Assembly (NCBI GenBank): GCA_045652125.1
Contig: JAZRTT010000010.1
Span: 1-43,334 of the forward strand
Length of the DNA: 43,334 nt
Source: Avoscillospira sp045652125
Lineage (GTDB): Bacteria; Bacillota; Clostridia; Oscillospirales; Oscillospiraceae
Reading direction: 5' to 3'
The notes under the pieces were generated by a model, which had not been told where the DNA came from, did not search any database, and saw nothing but the letters and a program-made list of their open reading frames with translations. The position numbers and the translations under genes are program-made. Positions 14,726 through 23,889 of the stretch are shown here, piece after piece. The stretch's first letter is position 1, and the number at the start of each line of letters is the position of its first letter.

Positions 14726-17700
14726 TCAGGATTTTGCTGCACCGTATCGCTTCACCAGTTCCCCGATCGTTTTCAGAGGGTCATCTCCCGGTTTCAGACG
14801 CAGGCTGATCATAGGTTTTTCCGAGTTGGCTGCAACAAAAATACGGTGCTTGTAAAGAGGATCGCTGCAGAGACTGCTGACTGCCGGGAAATCAAAGCTC
14901 TCCATGGTCACATGGATCGTATCACCCTTTTGTTCCAGCTTGCTGATGCCAAAGGCAGAGGCCTTGGCCCGCAAAAGTGCCACATCCACCAGATTGAGAA
15001 CGCCTTTGGGCGGTTCACCGTACCGGTCCACGATTTCGTCCAGCAGATCTTCTGCTTCTTCTTCCGTGCGGATGGCAGCCATGCGGCGGTAGAGGTCCAT
15101 CCGCTGTTCTCCGGATGCCACATAGGTTTTGGAAATATTGGCGGAGACGGACAGGTCTGCCGTACATTCCGGCTCCTTGGCCCGTTTCTCCCCCCGTTCC
15201 TCCAGAACGGCATCTTCCAGCAGCTTCAGGTACAGATCATAGCCTACGGACATCATGTGCCCCGATTGCTCCGCACCCAACAGGTCACCGGCACCGCGAA
15301 TTTCCAGGTCCCGCATGGCGATCTTAAAGCCGGAACCGAATTCCGCAAACTCCCGGATGGCCTGCAGCCGCTTTTCTGCCACTTCCGTCAGCACTTTTCC
15401 CTTCCGGAAGGTCAGATAAGCAAACGCGTGGCGGCTGCTGCGGCCTACACGGCCCCGGAGCTGATGGAGCTGGGCAAGACCCATCCGGTCGGCATCCTCG
15501 ATGATGAGGGTGTTCACATTGGAAATATCGATGCCCGTTTCAATAATGGTGGTGCAGACCAGAACCTGAATCTCTCCGTCGGCCATTCGCTGCATCACAT
15601 CGGAGAGCTGTTCCTGATCCATTTTGCCATGGGCGATGGCAACTTCTGCATCCCCGAGGCGGGCTTTCAGGCGGGCTGCTGCCTGCTGAATGGATTCTGT
15701 CCGGTTGTGGAGATAGTAGACCTGTCCCCCCCGGTCCAGTTCCCTGCGGATGGCGTCATCCACGATCCGGTCGTCATGCTCCAGCACGAAGGTCTGCACC
15801 GGATAGCGATCGGAGGGCGGTTCCTCAATGGTGGACATATCCCGCAGGCCGGAAAGCGCCATGTTCAGCGTTCTGGGAATGGGTGTCGCAGACAGGGTCA
15901 GTACATCCACCCCCACAGACAGTTCCTTCAGCCGCTCTTTATGGGTGACACCGAACCGCTGTTCCTCATCTACAATAAGCAGCCCCAGATCTTTGAATAC
16001 AATGCCCTTTTGCAAAAGCTTATGGGTGCCGATGATCAGGTCCACCTTGCCTGCAGACAGGTCGGAAAGGGTCTTTTTTTGCTGCAAGGGGGTACGGAAG
16101 CGGCTGAGAACATCAATGGTTACGGGATAAGTGCCGAACCGCTTCATGGCGGTCACATAGTGCTGTTGAGCCAAAACGGTGGTGGGGACCAGAAGTGCCA
16201 CTTGTTTTCCGTCCAAAATGGCCTTCATGGCAGCACGGAGCGCAACCTCTGTTTTGCCAAAACCCACGTCGCCGCACAGCAGGCGATCCATGGGGGTGGC
16301 GCTTTCCATATCGTGCTTGATCTCGGCAATGCAGCGGAGCTGATCATCTGTCTCGGCATATTCAAAGCTGTCCTCAAACTCCGCCTGCCACGGCGTATCT
16401 TCGGAGAAAGGATACCCGGGCAGCCGCTTTCTGGCGGCATAAAGCTGAATCAGCCCTACTGCCAGATCCTTGGCGGCAGCCTTGGCTTTTGCCTTGGTTT
16501 TCTGCCAGGTTTCGCCTCCCAGCTTGTTGAGGCGAACGGGAGAATCTTCCCCGCCGCCGATATATTTGCTCACCAGATCCAACTGCGTGGCAGGGACGTA
16601 CAGAATGTCTGTGCCCTGATAGGCGATCTTCAAATAGTCCTTGACGATGCCGCCCAGCTTCATCTGCTCCATATTTACATATCGGCCGATGCCGTGATAC
16701 TCATGAACCACCAGATCGCCGGGAGAAAGATCCGCAAAGGAATTGAGTTTTTGCCGATTGGTGGCTTTGGTTTTCCTGACGGGGCGGGCTTTTCGCAGAG
16801 GCTTGGCGGTCAATTGACCCTCTGTCAGAACAGCCAATTTGAGGGTGGGATACTCCAGCCCTGCCGGGAGGTTGCCGTCTGTCAGGCAAATCTGCCCCGG
16901 CTGCGGCAGCTTTGCCGCAGGGAATTGCAGGTAGGCCGAAAGCCCCTGTTTCTGCAAAATTTCCTGTAAGATCTCAGCCCGCCGGCGGTTGCCGCACAGA
17001 ACCAGAGAGGAGAAGCCGTTTTTCTGATAGTGGGCAAGATCTGCCGCTGCTGTTTCCATACTGCCGCCATAGGAGGGGAGCTGCTTGCAGGTGATATTCA
17101 AAATTTGCTGAGGGGGCAGAGCCTGAGGATAGGCGGCAGACAGAAAGTTGTCCACAAATACCGCCGGTCTGCCTGCAAGGGAATCACACAACCGGTCAAA
17201 GTCGGCGGTGAGATCACACAGGTCGCCGCAAAGACTGCCGGCCTGCAGAAAACTGTCCAATTCCAAACCAAACGTTTCCAGTCCGGTCTTGGCAGCTCTC
17301 TGCAGGGCCCCGTGGTCGCTGAACAAAATCAGGGCGTCTTTGGAAATATAATCGCAGCCACAGGAAAATTCCGGATAAATCAGTGCCATATACCGGTCTG
17401 CTGCCGGGAAAGAGATTCCGTTTTCCAGTTTTTCAAGATCGGATCGGAGGGTTTTCAAAAGGGCTTCGTTGGGGGTCTTTCTTCGGTTCTGCCGCGCGAT
17501 CAGGGCGCGGAGATCCTGGCACAGACCCTCCACCCCGCCGGGATGGAGCCGTGGTGCGGTCTCTGCCACAGGCAGCAGCACCGCCTCCTCCAGATTTTCC
17601 GTCCGGCGCTGGGTAATGGGGTCAAAATATCCCATGGCGTCCAGTTCGTCGCCCCAGAATTCGGCACGAATGGGCTGGTCTCCCGCAGGAGAATAGACAT

Positions 17701-18238
17701 CCAGAATGCCGCCGCGGATGGAGAACTGTCCCACACCTTCTACAAGGGAGGTTCTGGCATAACCGGCGTCCGTCAATTGCCGGCAGAGGGTGTCCATATC
17801 ATAGGAAGCACCTTGCCGCAGCAGGACTGCGGCAGAGAACAGGACATCCCGGGGCATGGTACGCAGGCTTAGGGCATCGATGGATGCTACCAGCAGCCGG
17901 GTCCTGCCTGTGGTCAGGTCATAGAGCCGGCGGATTCGCTGTTGTTCCCATCCGCGGGAGACCACGGCGGCATCGTAAAAGGTAAATTCTCTGGACGGGA
18001 GGAGTGCCGGGGCTTCCCCCAGGAAGGAAGCCAATTCCTCTGCCATCCGCTGTGCCGCCATGTCATCCTGACAGAGGACCAGAGCCGGCCTTCCGCTGCG
18101 GCGGTACAATGCTGCCATGATATGGCTGCGGGACAGCTGCCCCACGCCGGACAGGGCGGTGACGGTTCCTTTGTCCACGGCAGTACACAGGCTTTTGTAT
18201 TCAGAAAGACCCAGCAGGGCAGAAAGCAGCAGTTCCAT
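14726..18238 (-). CDS. mfd: Transcription-repair coupling factor
   Basis: ATP-dependent DNA translocase that removes RNA polymerase stalled at lesions and recruits UvrA. The protein has about 1170 residues, full length for Mfd. An N-terminal UvrB-like region (about 30-350, including FSIRGGILDVYSP) is followed by the RNA polymerase interaction domain (about 490-570, DLVVHEYHGIGRYV). The RecG-like helicase motor follows (about 600-950), with CGDVGFGKTEVALRAA as Walker A, LIVDEEQRFGV as the DEEQ box and LVCTTIIETGID. A C-terminal UvrA-regulating domain completes it. ATG at 18244 is also possible, but AAGGG is only three bases from it and nine from 18238. It sits downstream of prs and pth on the same strand. 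Confidence 0.97.
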   Translation of the reverse strand: MELLLSALLGLSEYKSLCTAVDKGTVTALSGVGQLSRSHIMAALYRRSGRPALVLCQDDMAAQRMAEELASFLGEAPALLPSREFTFYDAAVVSRGWEQQRIRRLYDLTTGRTRLLVASIDALSLRTMPRDVLFSAAVLLRQGASYDMDTLCRQLTDAGYARTSLVEGVGQFSIRGGILDVYSPAGDQPIRAEFWGDELDAMGYFDPITQRRTENLEEAVLLPVAETAPRLHPGGVEGLCQDLRALIARQNRRKTPNEALLKTLRSDLEKLENGISFPAADRYMALIYPEFSCGCDYISKDALILFSDHGALQRAAKTGLETFGLELDSFLQAGSLCGDLCDLTADFDRLCDSLAGRPAVFVDNFLSAAYPQALPPQQILNITCKQLPSYGGSMETAAADLAHYQKNGFSSLVLCGNRRRAEILQEILQKQGLSAYLQFPAAKLPQPGQICLTDGNLPAGLEYPTLKLAVLTEGQLTAKPLRKARPVRKTKATNRQKLNSFADLSPGDLVVHEYHGIGRYVNMEQMKLGGIVKDYLKIAYQGTDILYVPATQLDLVSKYIGGGEDSPVRLNKLGGETWQKTKAKAKAAAKDLAVGLIQLYAARKRLPGYPFSEDTPWQAEFEDSFEYAETDDQLRCIAEIKHDMESATPMDRLLCGDVGFGKTEVALRAAMKAILDGKQVALLVPTTVLAQQHYVTAMKRFGTYPVTIDVLSRFRTPLQQKKTLSDLSAGKVDLIIGTHKLLQKGIVFKDLGLLIVDEEQRFGVTHKERLKELSVGVDVLTLSATPIPRTLNMALSGLRDMSTIEEPPSDRYPVQTFVLEHDDRIVDDAIRRELDRGGQVYYLHNRTESIQQAAARLKARLGDAEVAIAHGKMDQEQLSDVMQRMADGEIQVLVCTTIIETGIDISNVNTLIIEDADRMGLAQLHQLRGRVGRSSRHAFAYLTFRKGKVLTEVAEKRLQAIREFAEFGSGFKIAMRDLEIRGAGDLLGAEQSGHMMSVGYDLYLKLLEDAVLEERGEKRAKEPECTADLSVSANISKTYVASGEQRMDLYRRMAAIRTEEEAEDLLDEIVDRYGEPPKGVLNLVDVALLRAKASAFGISKLEQKGDTIHVTMESFDFPAVSSLCSDPLYKHRIFVAANSEKPMISLRLKPGDDPLKTIGELVKRYGAAKS

Positions 18239-18316
18239 GACCATCGTCCCTTTTCAGAATTTGCATATCCACGCAGCAACGCGGGCGGAGCAAGCTGCCC
18301 CGTCCGTTGAGAAATT

Positions 18317-18340
18317 TTTGCCCCCTTTACAGGGGGCAAA
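18317..18340 (-). terminator. Hairpin downstream of pth
   Basis: Nine-bp stem, TTTGCCCCC (18317-18325) with GGGGGCAAA (18332-18340), three bases after the pth stop on the minus strand. The following tract is AATTTCTC, so termination may be partial, letting some transcription continue into mfd. Confidence 0.5.
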
Positions 18341-18343
18341 CTC

Positions 18344-18934
18344 TTACATTCCATTATATTTTGCAGAAGCTTTTTCTATTCCTTCTTCCGGAATCATCAT
18401 TGCCGCTTCGGCGGCATGCTCCAGGGCGGAGGAAAGCTCTTTTTCTTCTGATGCCGAAAACTTGCTCAGCACCCAATCGGCCAGATCGTAATCCGGATGA
18501 GGCTTAGCGCCGACACCTACTTTGATTCGGGGGAACTGATCGGTCCCAAGGCTTTGAATGATGGACTTGATCCCGTTGTGACCGCCGGCAGAACCATCTT
18601 TTCGGATGCGAATCCTGCCCACAGGCAGGGAAATATCATCAAAAATGACCAATATCCGCTCCGGCTTTACCTTATAATAAGAGGCCAATGCCGATACGGC
18701 TGCACCGGAAAGGTTCATATAGGTCTGCGGCTGCACCAGCAGGAGCTTACGGCCCTTGTGCGTTACCAGACGGGTCAGCGCCTTGAATTTCAGCCGGTCA
18801 ATTTTGGTATGCAGCGCTCCGGCGATCCGTTCGGAGACCCGAAAGCCCACATTGTGCCTGGTTTTTTCATATTCGCTGCCGGGATTACCCAGACCTACGA
18901 TCATCCAGTCGCAGCCCGATTTTCCGAACAGCAT
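18344..18934 (-). CDS. pth: Peptidyl-tRNA hydrolase
   Basis: Frees tRNA from peptidyl-tRNA that dropped off the ribosome. The 196 residues contain the family hallmarks: IVGLGNPG (12-19), the catalytic His in TRHNVGF (H27), QPQTYMNLSG, and a KVGVGAKP-type loop with the later DFVL-like segment (here DYDLADWVLSKF). The N-terminal ten residues before MIVGLG are often present in this order of bacteria. The start codon overlaps the prs stop codon as TGATG, indicating translational coupling, so the longer form is chosen. Confidence 0.95.
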   Translation of the reverse strand: MLFGKSGCDWMIVGLGNPGSEYEKTRHNVGFRVSERIAGALHTKIDRLKFKALTRLVTHKGRKLLLVQPQTYMNLSGAAVSALASYYKVKPERILVIFDDISLPVGRIRIRKDGSAGGHNGIKSIIQSLGTDQFPRIKVGVGAKPHPDYDLADWVLSKFSASEEKELSSALEHAAEAAMMIPEEGIEKASAKYNGM

Positions 18935-19887
18935 CAGAACATGGTGGACATGGAGACCTCGTCATAAGTACGCTGGATGGCCTCTGCAAACATGGGAGCC
19001 ACATCCAGGAACTTGATCTTGGTATCCTTGGCTTCTTCGGGCATGGGAATGGTGTTCAGGAACACCATTTCTTCAATGACGCTGTTTTGGATACGCTCAA
19101 TGGCGGGGCCGGACAGGACGGCGTGGGTGGCGCAGGCATAGACCTTGGTCGCACCCTTGTCGTAAATGGCTTTGGCGGCATTGCACAAAGAACCGGCGGT
19201 GTCCACCATATCGTCAAAAAGGATGCACTCCTTGCCGGCTACGTCACCGATGACGTTCATGACCTCGCAGCAGTTGGCTTTTTCCCGACGCTTGTCCACA
19301 ATGGCCAGGCCCATGCCCATCTTGTTGGCAAATGCACGGCTGCGGGCCACGGAGCCCACATCGGGAGAGACAACGACCATATCTTCATGGGTGTCGGGGA
19401 ATTTGTCCAGATAGTATTTACTAAAGACGATATTGCCATGCATATTGTCCACGGGGATGTCAAAGAAGCCCTGAATCTGAGCGGCATGGAGGTCCATGGT
19501 CAGAACACGGTCGGCACCGGCAGCTTCGATCATGTTTGCCACCAGCTTGGCAGAGATGGGATCACGGCCTTTGGCTTTGCGGTCCTGACGGGCATAGCCG
19601 AAGTAGGGCATAACGGCGGTGATACGGCCGGCCGATGCACGCTTACAGGCATCGATCATAACCAGCAGTTCCATCAGATTGTTGTTGACGGGCTTGCAGG
19701 TGGACTGAATCAGGAACACGTCGGAACCGCGAACCGTCTCATTAATGGAGACGGAGACTTCACCGTCGGCGAAGGTGGTAACGGTGCAGCTGCTCAGGGG
19801 CAGCCCCAAAGCTTTGCAGACACCTTCGGCAAAGGCGCGGTTGGCGTTGGCGCAGAGCACCTTGACATCTTTTCCGTGAGAGATCAT
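18934..19887 (-). CDS. prs: Ribose-phosphate pyrophosphokinase (PRPP synthetase)
   Basis: Makes PRPP from ribose 5-phosphate and ATP, for purine, pyrimidine, histidine and NAD synthesis. The 317-residue protein has the class I features FADGEVSVSINE (near 38-50), YFGYARQDRKAKGRDPISAK (near 95-115), the divalent metal/ATP stretch MDLHAAQIQGFFDIPVDN and the PRPP-binding loop LFDDMVDTAGSLCNAA. The frame remains open upstream for another 67 codons, but AAAGGA seven bases before ATG at 19887 and the family N-terminus fix the start. The gene is translationally coupled to pth. In many Firmicutes prs, pth and mfd also form one block, as here. Confidence 0.96.
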   Translation of the reverse strand: MISHGKDVKVLCANANRAFAEGVCKALGLPLSSCTVTTFADGEVSVSINETVRGSDVFLIQSTCKPVNNNLMELLVMIDACKRASAGRITAVMPYFGYARQDRKAKGRDPISAKLVANMIEAAGADRVLTMDLHAAQIQGFFDIPVDNMHGNIVFSKYYLDKFPDTHEDMVVVSPDVGSVARSRAFANKMGMGLAIVDKRREKANCCEVMNVIGDVAGKECILFDDMVDTAGSLCNAAKAIYDKGATKVYACATHAVLSGPAIERIQNSVIEEMVFLNTIPMPEEAKDTKIKFLDVAPMFAEAIQRTYDEVSMSTMF

Positions 19888-20001
19888 GGCAATTGTCCTT
19901 TCTTTTCTTCCGTTTTCTATTTCTTTCAGACGGTCAAAAGGGGAAACCCCAAAATTCAAAAGACATTCGGCCGGATAGACTACAATCTTCCAACCATAAT
20001 A

Positions 20002-20030
20002 AGTATACCAAAGAAACCCTTTTTTGTATA
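20002..20030 (-). promoter_or_regulatory. Promoter of prs-pth(-mfd)
   Basis: Minus-strand TATACA, 17-bp spacer, TATACT with a TGG extension. It leaves a leader of about 110 bases before prs. The space 19888-20191 holds only this leader and two opposing promoters. Confidence 0.55.
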
Positions 20031-20142
20031 GGTCGATTTCAGGGAAAAACAGAGATTTTCCCGAAAAAAAACGGCGGAAATTTGGCACAGATTGCCATGT
20101 TGCTCCTGTATAGAGTGAGAATCGGCAAACGGAAAAATTTCC

Positions 20143-20170
20143 TTGACAACGGTGTTTTTTCTGCTATAAT
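20143..20170 (+). promoter_or_regulatory. Promoter of tRNA-Gly
   Basis: Consensus TTGACA, 16-bp spacer, consensus TATAAT with TG extension, 21 bp before the mature tRNA. Confidence 0.8.
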
Positions 20171-20191
20171 AAACCATGCATCTGAAAAGAT

Positions 20192-20267
20192 GCGGGTGTA
20201 GCTCATCCGGTAGAGCGCCACCTTGCCAAGGTGGAGGTAGCGAGTTCGAGCCTCGTCACCCGCTCCA
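20192..20267 (+). tRNA. tRNA-Gly (anticodon GCC)
   Basis: Seventy-six bases with encoded CCA. The acceptor stem GCGGGTG pairs with CACCCGC. The D arm includes TAGCTC, the anticodon stem-loop is CCACC-TTGCCAA-GGTGG with anticodon GCC, and the T arm contains GTTCGAG. It is a single tRNA gene with its own strong promoter and terminator. Confidence 0.97.
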
Positions 20268-20269
20268 TG

Positions 20270-20305
20270 AAAAAAGACATCCTTTTAGGATGTCTTTTTT
20301 GTTTT
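20270..20305. terminator. Terminator of tRNA-Gly, possibly bidirectional
   Basis: AAAAAAGACATCC (20270-20282) pairs with GGATGTCTTTTTT (20288-20300). T tracts exist in both directions, so it may also stop transcription from the opposing tex gene. Confidence 0.85.
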
Positions 20306-20333
20306 AGATTGTCAAAACCCATACAGGGCAGGA

Positions 20334-22487
20334 TCACACGTCCCGCATAGAGAGGCTGATACGTTTGTGTGCTTCATCCACCTCCAGCACGCGGACCTGC
20401 ACCACATCGCCCACGGAGACGACCTCTGAGGGGTGCTTGATAAATTTGCTGCAGACCTTGGAGATGTGGACCAGGCCGTCCTGATGGACCCCGATATCCA
20501 CGAATACGCCAAAGTCGATGACATTGCGGACGGTTCCTGTCAGCACCATGTCCGGCTTCAGGTCTTTCAGCTCCAGCACATCCGTCCGAAGAACAGGTGC
20601 GGGCAGTTCTTCTCTGGGATCTCTGCCGGGCTTCAGCAGCTCCCTGACAATGTCCCGGAGGGTAGGTTCGCCTACGGCGCACCGCACGGCTGTATCGGCC
20701 CAGCCCAGCTGTGCGACCCGTTGAGGCAGCTCCGAAAGCGCTCCTGCGGCAACCTGCTCCATGCTGTAGCCGCAGAGGGTCAGTAAGGTTTGCGCGGCAT
20801 CGTAGCTTTCCGGGTGAACGCCGGTGTTGTCCAAAACCTGTTTGCTCTCCGGTACGCGGAGAAATCCTGCACATTGTTCGTAGGCCTTGGGTCCCAGTTT
20901 TGGGACTTTCAGCACTTGCTTTCGGGTGGTGAAGGGACCGTTTTCCTCCCGGTATGCCACGATGTTTTTTGCTGTTGCGGCGGTCAGGCCGGCTACCTGT
21001 TTCAAAAGACTGGCTGAGGCGGTGTTCACGTCCACACCCACGGCGTTGACACAGTCTTCCACCACGCCGCCCAGCGCCTCATCCAGCCGCTTTTCCGGCA
21101 TATCATGCTGATACTGACCCACGCCGATGGCTTTGGGGTCGATTTTCACCAGTTCAGCCAGAGGATCCTGCAGCCGCCTTGCGATGGACACGGCGGAGCG
21201 GAGGTTTACATCAAACTGCGGGAATTCCTCTGCCGCCAGCTTGGAGGCAGAGTAAACGGAAGCGCCTGCTTCGTTGACGATCATATAACTGAGGCCGCCG
21301 CCGAGAGAACGAATCAATTCTGCGGCCATCTGTTCCGTCTCCCGGGAGGCGGTGCCGTTGCCGATGGAAAGATGGGCAACACCCCACTTGCGAACCATGG
21401 CGGAGAGTTTGACGATGGCATCGTTTTTCTGCTTTTCCCCGTGGGTGGGGTAAACCACGGCGGTGTCCAGCACCTTTCCGATGCCGTCCACTACCGCCAC
21501 CTTACAGCCCATGCGATAGCCGGGATCCAGCCCCATGGTCACGCGGCCCTTCACCGGCGGGTGCATCAAAAGCGGCTTCAAATTTAGGGCAAAGTTGTGA
21601 ATGGCACTTTCGTTGGCCCGCTCTGTCAGGCAGGTGCGGATCTCCCGCTCCAGACTGGGTGCGATGAGCCGATCGTAGCTGTCTTCCGCAGCGGCACGAA
21701 CAAAGGCTGTGGTGGAAGACCCGGGTCTGACTGCCTTGCTGCAGATCTGTTCCAATGCCATATCACGGGGGATCTTGATGGAAACGTTCAAAAAGCCCTC
21801 CCGTTCCCCCCGGTTCAGGGCAAGAATCTGATGGCTCTGGAGGCGGGCAATGGGCTGGGAAAATTCATAATAAAGACGGTAGACGCTGTCTGCATTCTCT
21901 TTGGCGGCGGAAGATTCTGCATGGCCTTTGCCATTGGCCAGCAGGCGCAGGGCTTTGCGGATATCGGCATCGTCGGAGATGTTCTCGGCAATGATATCCG
22001 AAGCTCCGGCAAGGGCGTCTTCCAATGTTTCCACACCTTTTTCCGGGTCGAGGAACTGTTTGGCCAGCTCTTCCGGGGCAGGCAATGTCGAATCCTGCGA
22101 AAAAAGAAGCAGAGCCAGCGGTTCCAGACCCTTCTCCCGGGCAACGGAAGCTCTGGTACGGCGCTTTTGCTTATAGGGTCGATAGAGATCTTCCACTTCT
22201 GCCAGCGTGGCAGCGGCATCGATGGCATCGGACAGTTCCGGTGTCAGCTTCCCCTGATTATCAATGGAGGTCTTGACCTCCTGACGGCGGGTCTCCAGAT
22301 TACGCAGATACAACAGCCGATCCTGCAGAGCACGCAAGCGGGTATCATCCATGCCCCCATGGAGCTCCTTCCGGTAACGGGCGATAAAAGGCAGAGTGTT
22401 GCCTTTGTCCAGCAGGCGAATGACATTTTCAATGTGGTCCTCCCGGCAGGAAAGCTCCCGGGAAAGAATCTGTTGGATGGTTTGCAT
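20334..22487 (-). CDS. tex: Tex-family S1 RNA-binding protein
   Basis: Nucleic-acid-binding transcription accessory protein found in most bacteria, 717 residues. The order is typical: an N-terminal helical region with LPFIARYRKE near 35, a YqgF/RNase H-like domain (about 325-450, starting MGLDPGYRMGCKVAVVD), helix-hairpin-helix repeats (about 490-560, including LNTASAS-like and FTTRKQVLKVPKLG), and a C-terminal S1 domain (about 640-715, MVLTGTVRNVIDFGVFVDIGVH). Tex is linked to transcription termination, toxin gene expression and stress tolerance in other bacteria. It stands alone and is divergent from the HAD phosphatase gene. Confidence 0.95.
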   Translation of the reverse strand: MQTIQQILSRELSCREDHIENVIRLLDKGNTLPFIARYRKELHGGMDDTRLRALQDRLLYLRNLETRRQEVKTSIDNQGKLTPELSDAIDAAATLAEVEDLYRPYKQKRRTRASVAREKGLEPLALLLFSQDSTLPAPEELAKQFLDPEKGVETLEDALAGASDIIAENISDDADIRKALRLLANGKGHAESSAAKENADSVYRLYYEFSQPIARLQSHQILALNRGEREGFLNVSIKIPRDMALEQICSKAVRPGSSTTAFVRAAAEDSYDRLIAPSLEREIRTCLTERANESAIHNFALNLKPLLMHPPVKGRVTMGLDPGYRMGCKVAVVDGIGKVLDTAVVYPTHGEKQKNDAIVKLSAMVRKWGVAHLSIGNGTASRETEQMAAELIRSLGGGLSYMIVNEAGASVYSASKLAAEEFPQFDVNLRSAVSIARRLQDPLAELVKIDPKAIGVGQYQHDMPEKRLDEALGGVVEDCVNAVGVDVNTASASLLKQVAGLTAATAKNIVAYREENGPFTTRKQVLKVPKLGPKAYEQCAGFLRVPESKQVLDNTGVHPESYDAAQTLLTLCGYSMEQVAAGALSELPQRVAQLGWADTAVRCAVGEPTLRDIVRELLKPGRDPREELPAPVLRTDVLELKDLKPDMVLTGTVRNVIDFGVFVDIGVHQDGLVHISKVCSKFIKHPSEVVSVGDVVQVRVLEVDEAHKRISLSMRDV

Positions 22488-22521
22488 AGGCGGTCTCCCT
22501 GGTTCAGAATAAGTCCCGGAT

Positions 22522-22557
22522 ATTATAACACACTTTTCTCCGGATTTGTGCTATAAT
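22522..22557. promoter_or_regulatory. Divergent -10 elements for tex and the HAD gene
   Basis: Minus-strand TATAAT (22522-22527) faces tex, and plus-strand TGCTATAAT (22549-22557) faces the HAD gene. Neither has a good -35. Their transcripts would start only about 40 bp apart. Confidence 0.5.
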
Positions 22558-22584
22558 GTGAAAAACAAACTGACGGAGGATGCC

Positions 22585-23259
22585 ATGAATTACGATTTGG
22601 TCCTGATAGATATTGATAATACGCTTTTGGATTTTGACGCAGGTACGCAGGCCTCTTTGCGGCAGCTGTTGGAATCTTTCGGACAGGAATTGACCAGGGA
22701 GCGGCAGACGCGTTTTTTTACCATCAACAACAGCCTTTGGGAGCAGTATGAAAAAGGACAGATCGAAAAATCTCTGATTTTCTCTACCCGATTTGCCCTC
22801 TTTTTGGGAGAGATGGGAATTGACACCGACTATCTCGCCGCCAATCGTGCATATGCCAAAGGACTTTCGGAGTGTGCGGTGCTTATGCCCCATGCCATGT
22901 GGCTCATGGAGCAGCTTCGCGGCAGGGTGAAGCTTTATGCCGTCACCAACGGAGTTACGACCACACAATTGCCCCGACTGGAAAAATCCGGGCTCAACGC
23001 GTTTTTTGACGGCGTGTTTATTTCGGAGCAGATGGGCTGCAAGAAACCGGAGGCGGCGTTTTTTCAGAAGGTTTTTGCAGCCATCGGTTCTGTGGACAAA
23101 AGTCGCTGTATCATTTTGGGAGACAGCCTTACCTCCGATATGCAGGGCGGCCGCAATGCCGGAATCGCCACCTGCTTCCTTGGCCCCGACCTGAAAGATC
23201 CAAGGTGCGACTATGTGATCAGCGATCTGACGGCCTTTCCGGCAATTTTGGGTCTCTAA
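22585..23259 (+). CDS. HAD-superfamily hydrolase, YjjG-like (probable 5'-nucleotidase)
   Basis: Haloacid-dehalogenase-fold phosphatase of 224 residues, probably acting on pyrimidine nucleoside monophosphates as YjjG does. Motif I is LIDIDNTLLDFD with nucleophile D9 and acid D11, motif II is the Thr of AVTNGVTT, the motif III lysine is in GCKKPEAAFF, and motif IV is ILGDSLTSDMQGG. The cap is the alpha-helical C1 type. ATG at 22585 has GGAGG six bases upstream; an earlier in-frame start at 22546 lies within the promoter -10 region and is rejected. The specific substrate is inferred from family similarity only. Confidence 0.88.
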   Translation: MNYDLVLIDIDNTLLDFDAGTQASLRQLLESFGQELTRERQTRFFTINNSLWEQYEKGQIEKSLIFSTRFALFLGEMGIDTDYLAANRAYAKGLSECAVLMPHAMWLMEQLRGRVKLYAVTNGVTTTQLPRLEKSGLNAFFDGVFISEQMGCKKPEAAFFQKVFAAIGSVDKSRCIILGDSLTSDMQGGRNAGIATCFLGPDLKDPRCDYVISDLTAFPAILGL

Positions 23260-23313
23260 TGACCGAAAGTTGAAAAAATTCCGGAAAATCCGAACTTTTT
23301 TTGAAAAAACCTC

Positions 23314-23342
23314 TTGATTTTTTTGTGAAACGGGGATATAAT
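23314..23342 (+). promoter_or_regulatory. Promoter of the rimP-nusA-infB operon
   Basis: TTGATT, 17-bp spacer, TATAAT. It leaves a leader of about 70 bases containing the hairpin at 23369-23396. Confidence 0.7.
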
Positions 23343-23368
23343 ACAGGTAATCGATTGTATGCTTTACA

Positions 23369-23399
23369 AAAGACTGGGGAAATTTCCCCGGTCTTTCTT
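23369..23399 (+). terminator. Leader hairpin upstream of rimP, possible attenuator
   Basis: Near-perfect 11-bp stem (AAAGACTGGGG with CCCCGGTCTTT, one G-T pair, AAATTT loop) followed by CTTGTTGG. It sits between the operon promoter and rimP. A terminator-like hairpin here would suit feedback by NusA, which the operon encodes, but this is inference. Confidence 0.55.
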
Positions 23400-23419
23400 G
23401 TTGGAAAGGGAAGTTTGCT

Positions 23420-23872
23420 ATGAAAATTACTGAGCAGGTTTGGCAGTTTGCCGAGCCGGTGGTCCGGGAAAAGGGCTGTTCTCTCTGGGATGTGGAGTAT
23501 GTCCGGGAGGGCGGCGAATGGTTTCTGCGGCTGTATATCGATAAGGTCGGCGGCGTGAATATCAACGACTGCGAAGCGGTGTCCCGTGCCGTGGATCCGA
23601 TCCTCGATGAAAAAGACCCCATCTCTGAGAGCTATCACTTTGAAGTCTGTTCTGCCGGCATAGAGCGCGTATTGAAGCGTCCTTCCGATTTTGAGCAGTT
23701 TATGGGCTCCAAGGTTTTGGTCAAGCTCTATCGCCCCAGACAAGGGAGCAAGGAGCTGAAAGGCACCCTTACCGGTTATGAAGAAGGCAAAGTGACCATC
23801 GATCAGGCCGGTACGGCAATCACATTGGAAAAACAGGAAGTCGCCCTTGTGCGGCTGTATGTGGAATTTTAA
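23420..23872 (+). CDS. rimP: Ribosome maturation factor RimP
   Basis: Needed for 30S subunit maturation. The 150-residue protein has the N-terminal alpha/beta domain (about 1-80, with LWDVEYVREGGEWFLRLYIDK and the NINDCEAVSRAVDPILDE segment) and the C-terminal Sm-like beta-barrel (about 85-150). The segment SYHFEVCSAGIERVLKRPSDF is a clear family signature. It is the first gene of the operon and its stop codon is directly followed by the nusA ribosome binding site. Confidence 0.95.
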   Translation: MKITEQVWQFAEPVVREKGCSLWDVEYVREGGEWFLRLYIDKVGGVNINDCEAVSRAVDPILDEKDPISESYHFEVCSAGIERVLKRPSDFEQFMGSKVLVKLYRPRQGSKELKGTLTGYEEGKVTIDQAGTAITLEKQEVALVRLYVEF

Positions 23873-23889
23873 GGAGGAGATTGGAAAAA

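Noticed and set aside
14681..16969. 762-codon plus-strand frame opposite mfd
   Set aside because: Antisense to conserved Mfd motor motifs; no ribosome binding site or domain.
19888..20088. Longer N-terminus of Prs from an upstream start at 20088
   Set aside because: It would extend through the promoter, and the extension is unlike any PRPP synthetase.
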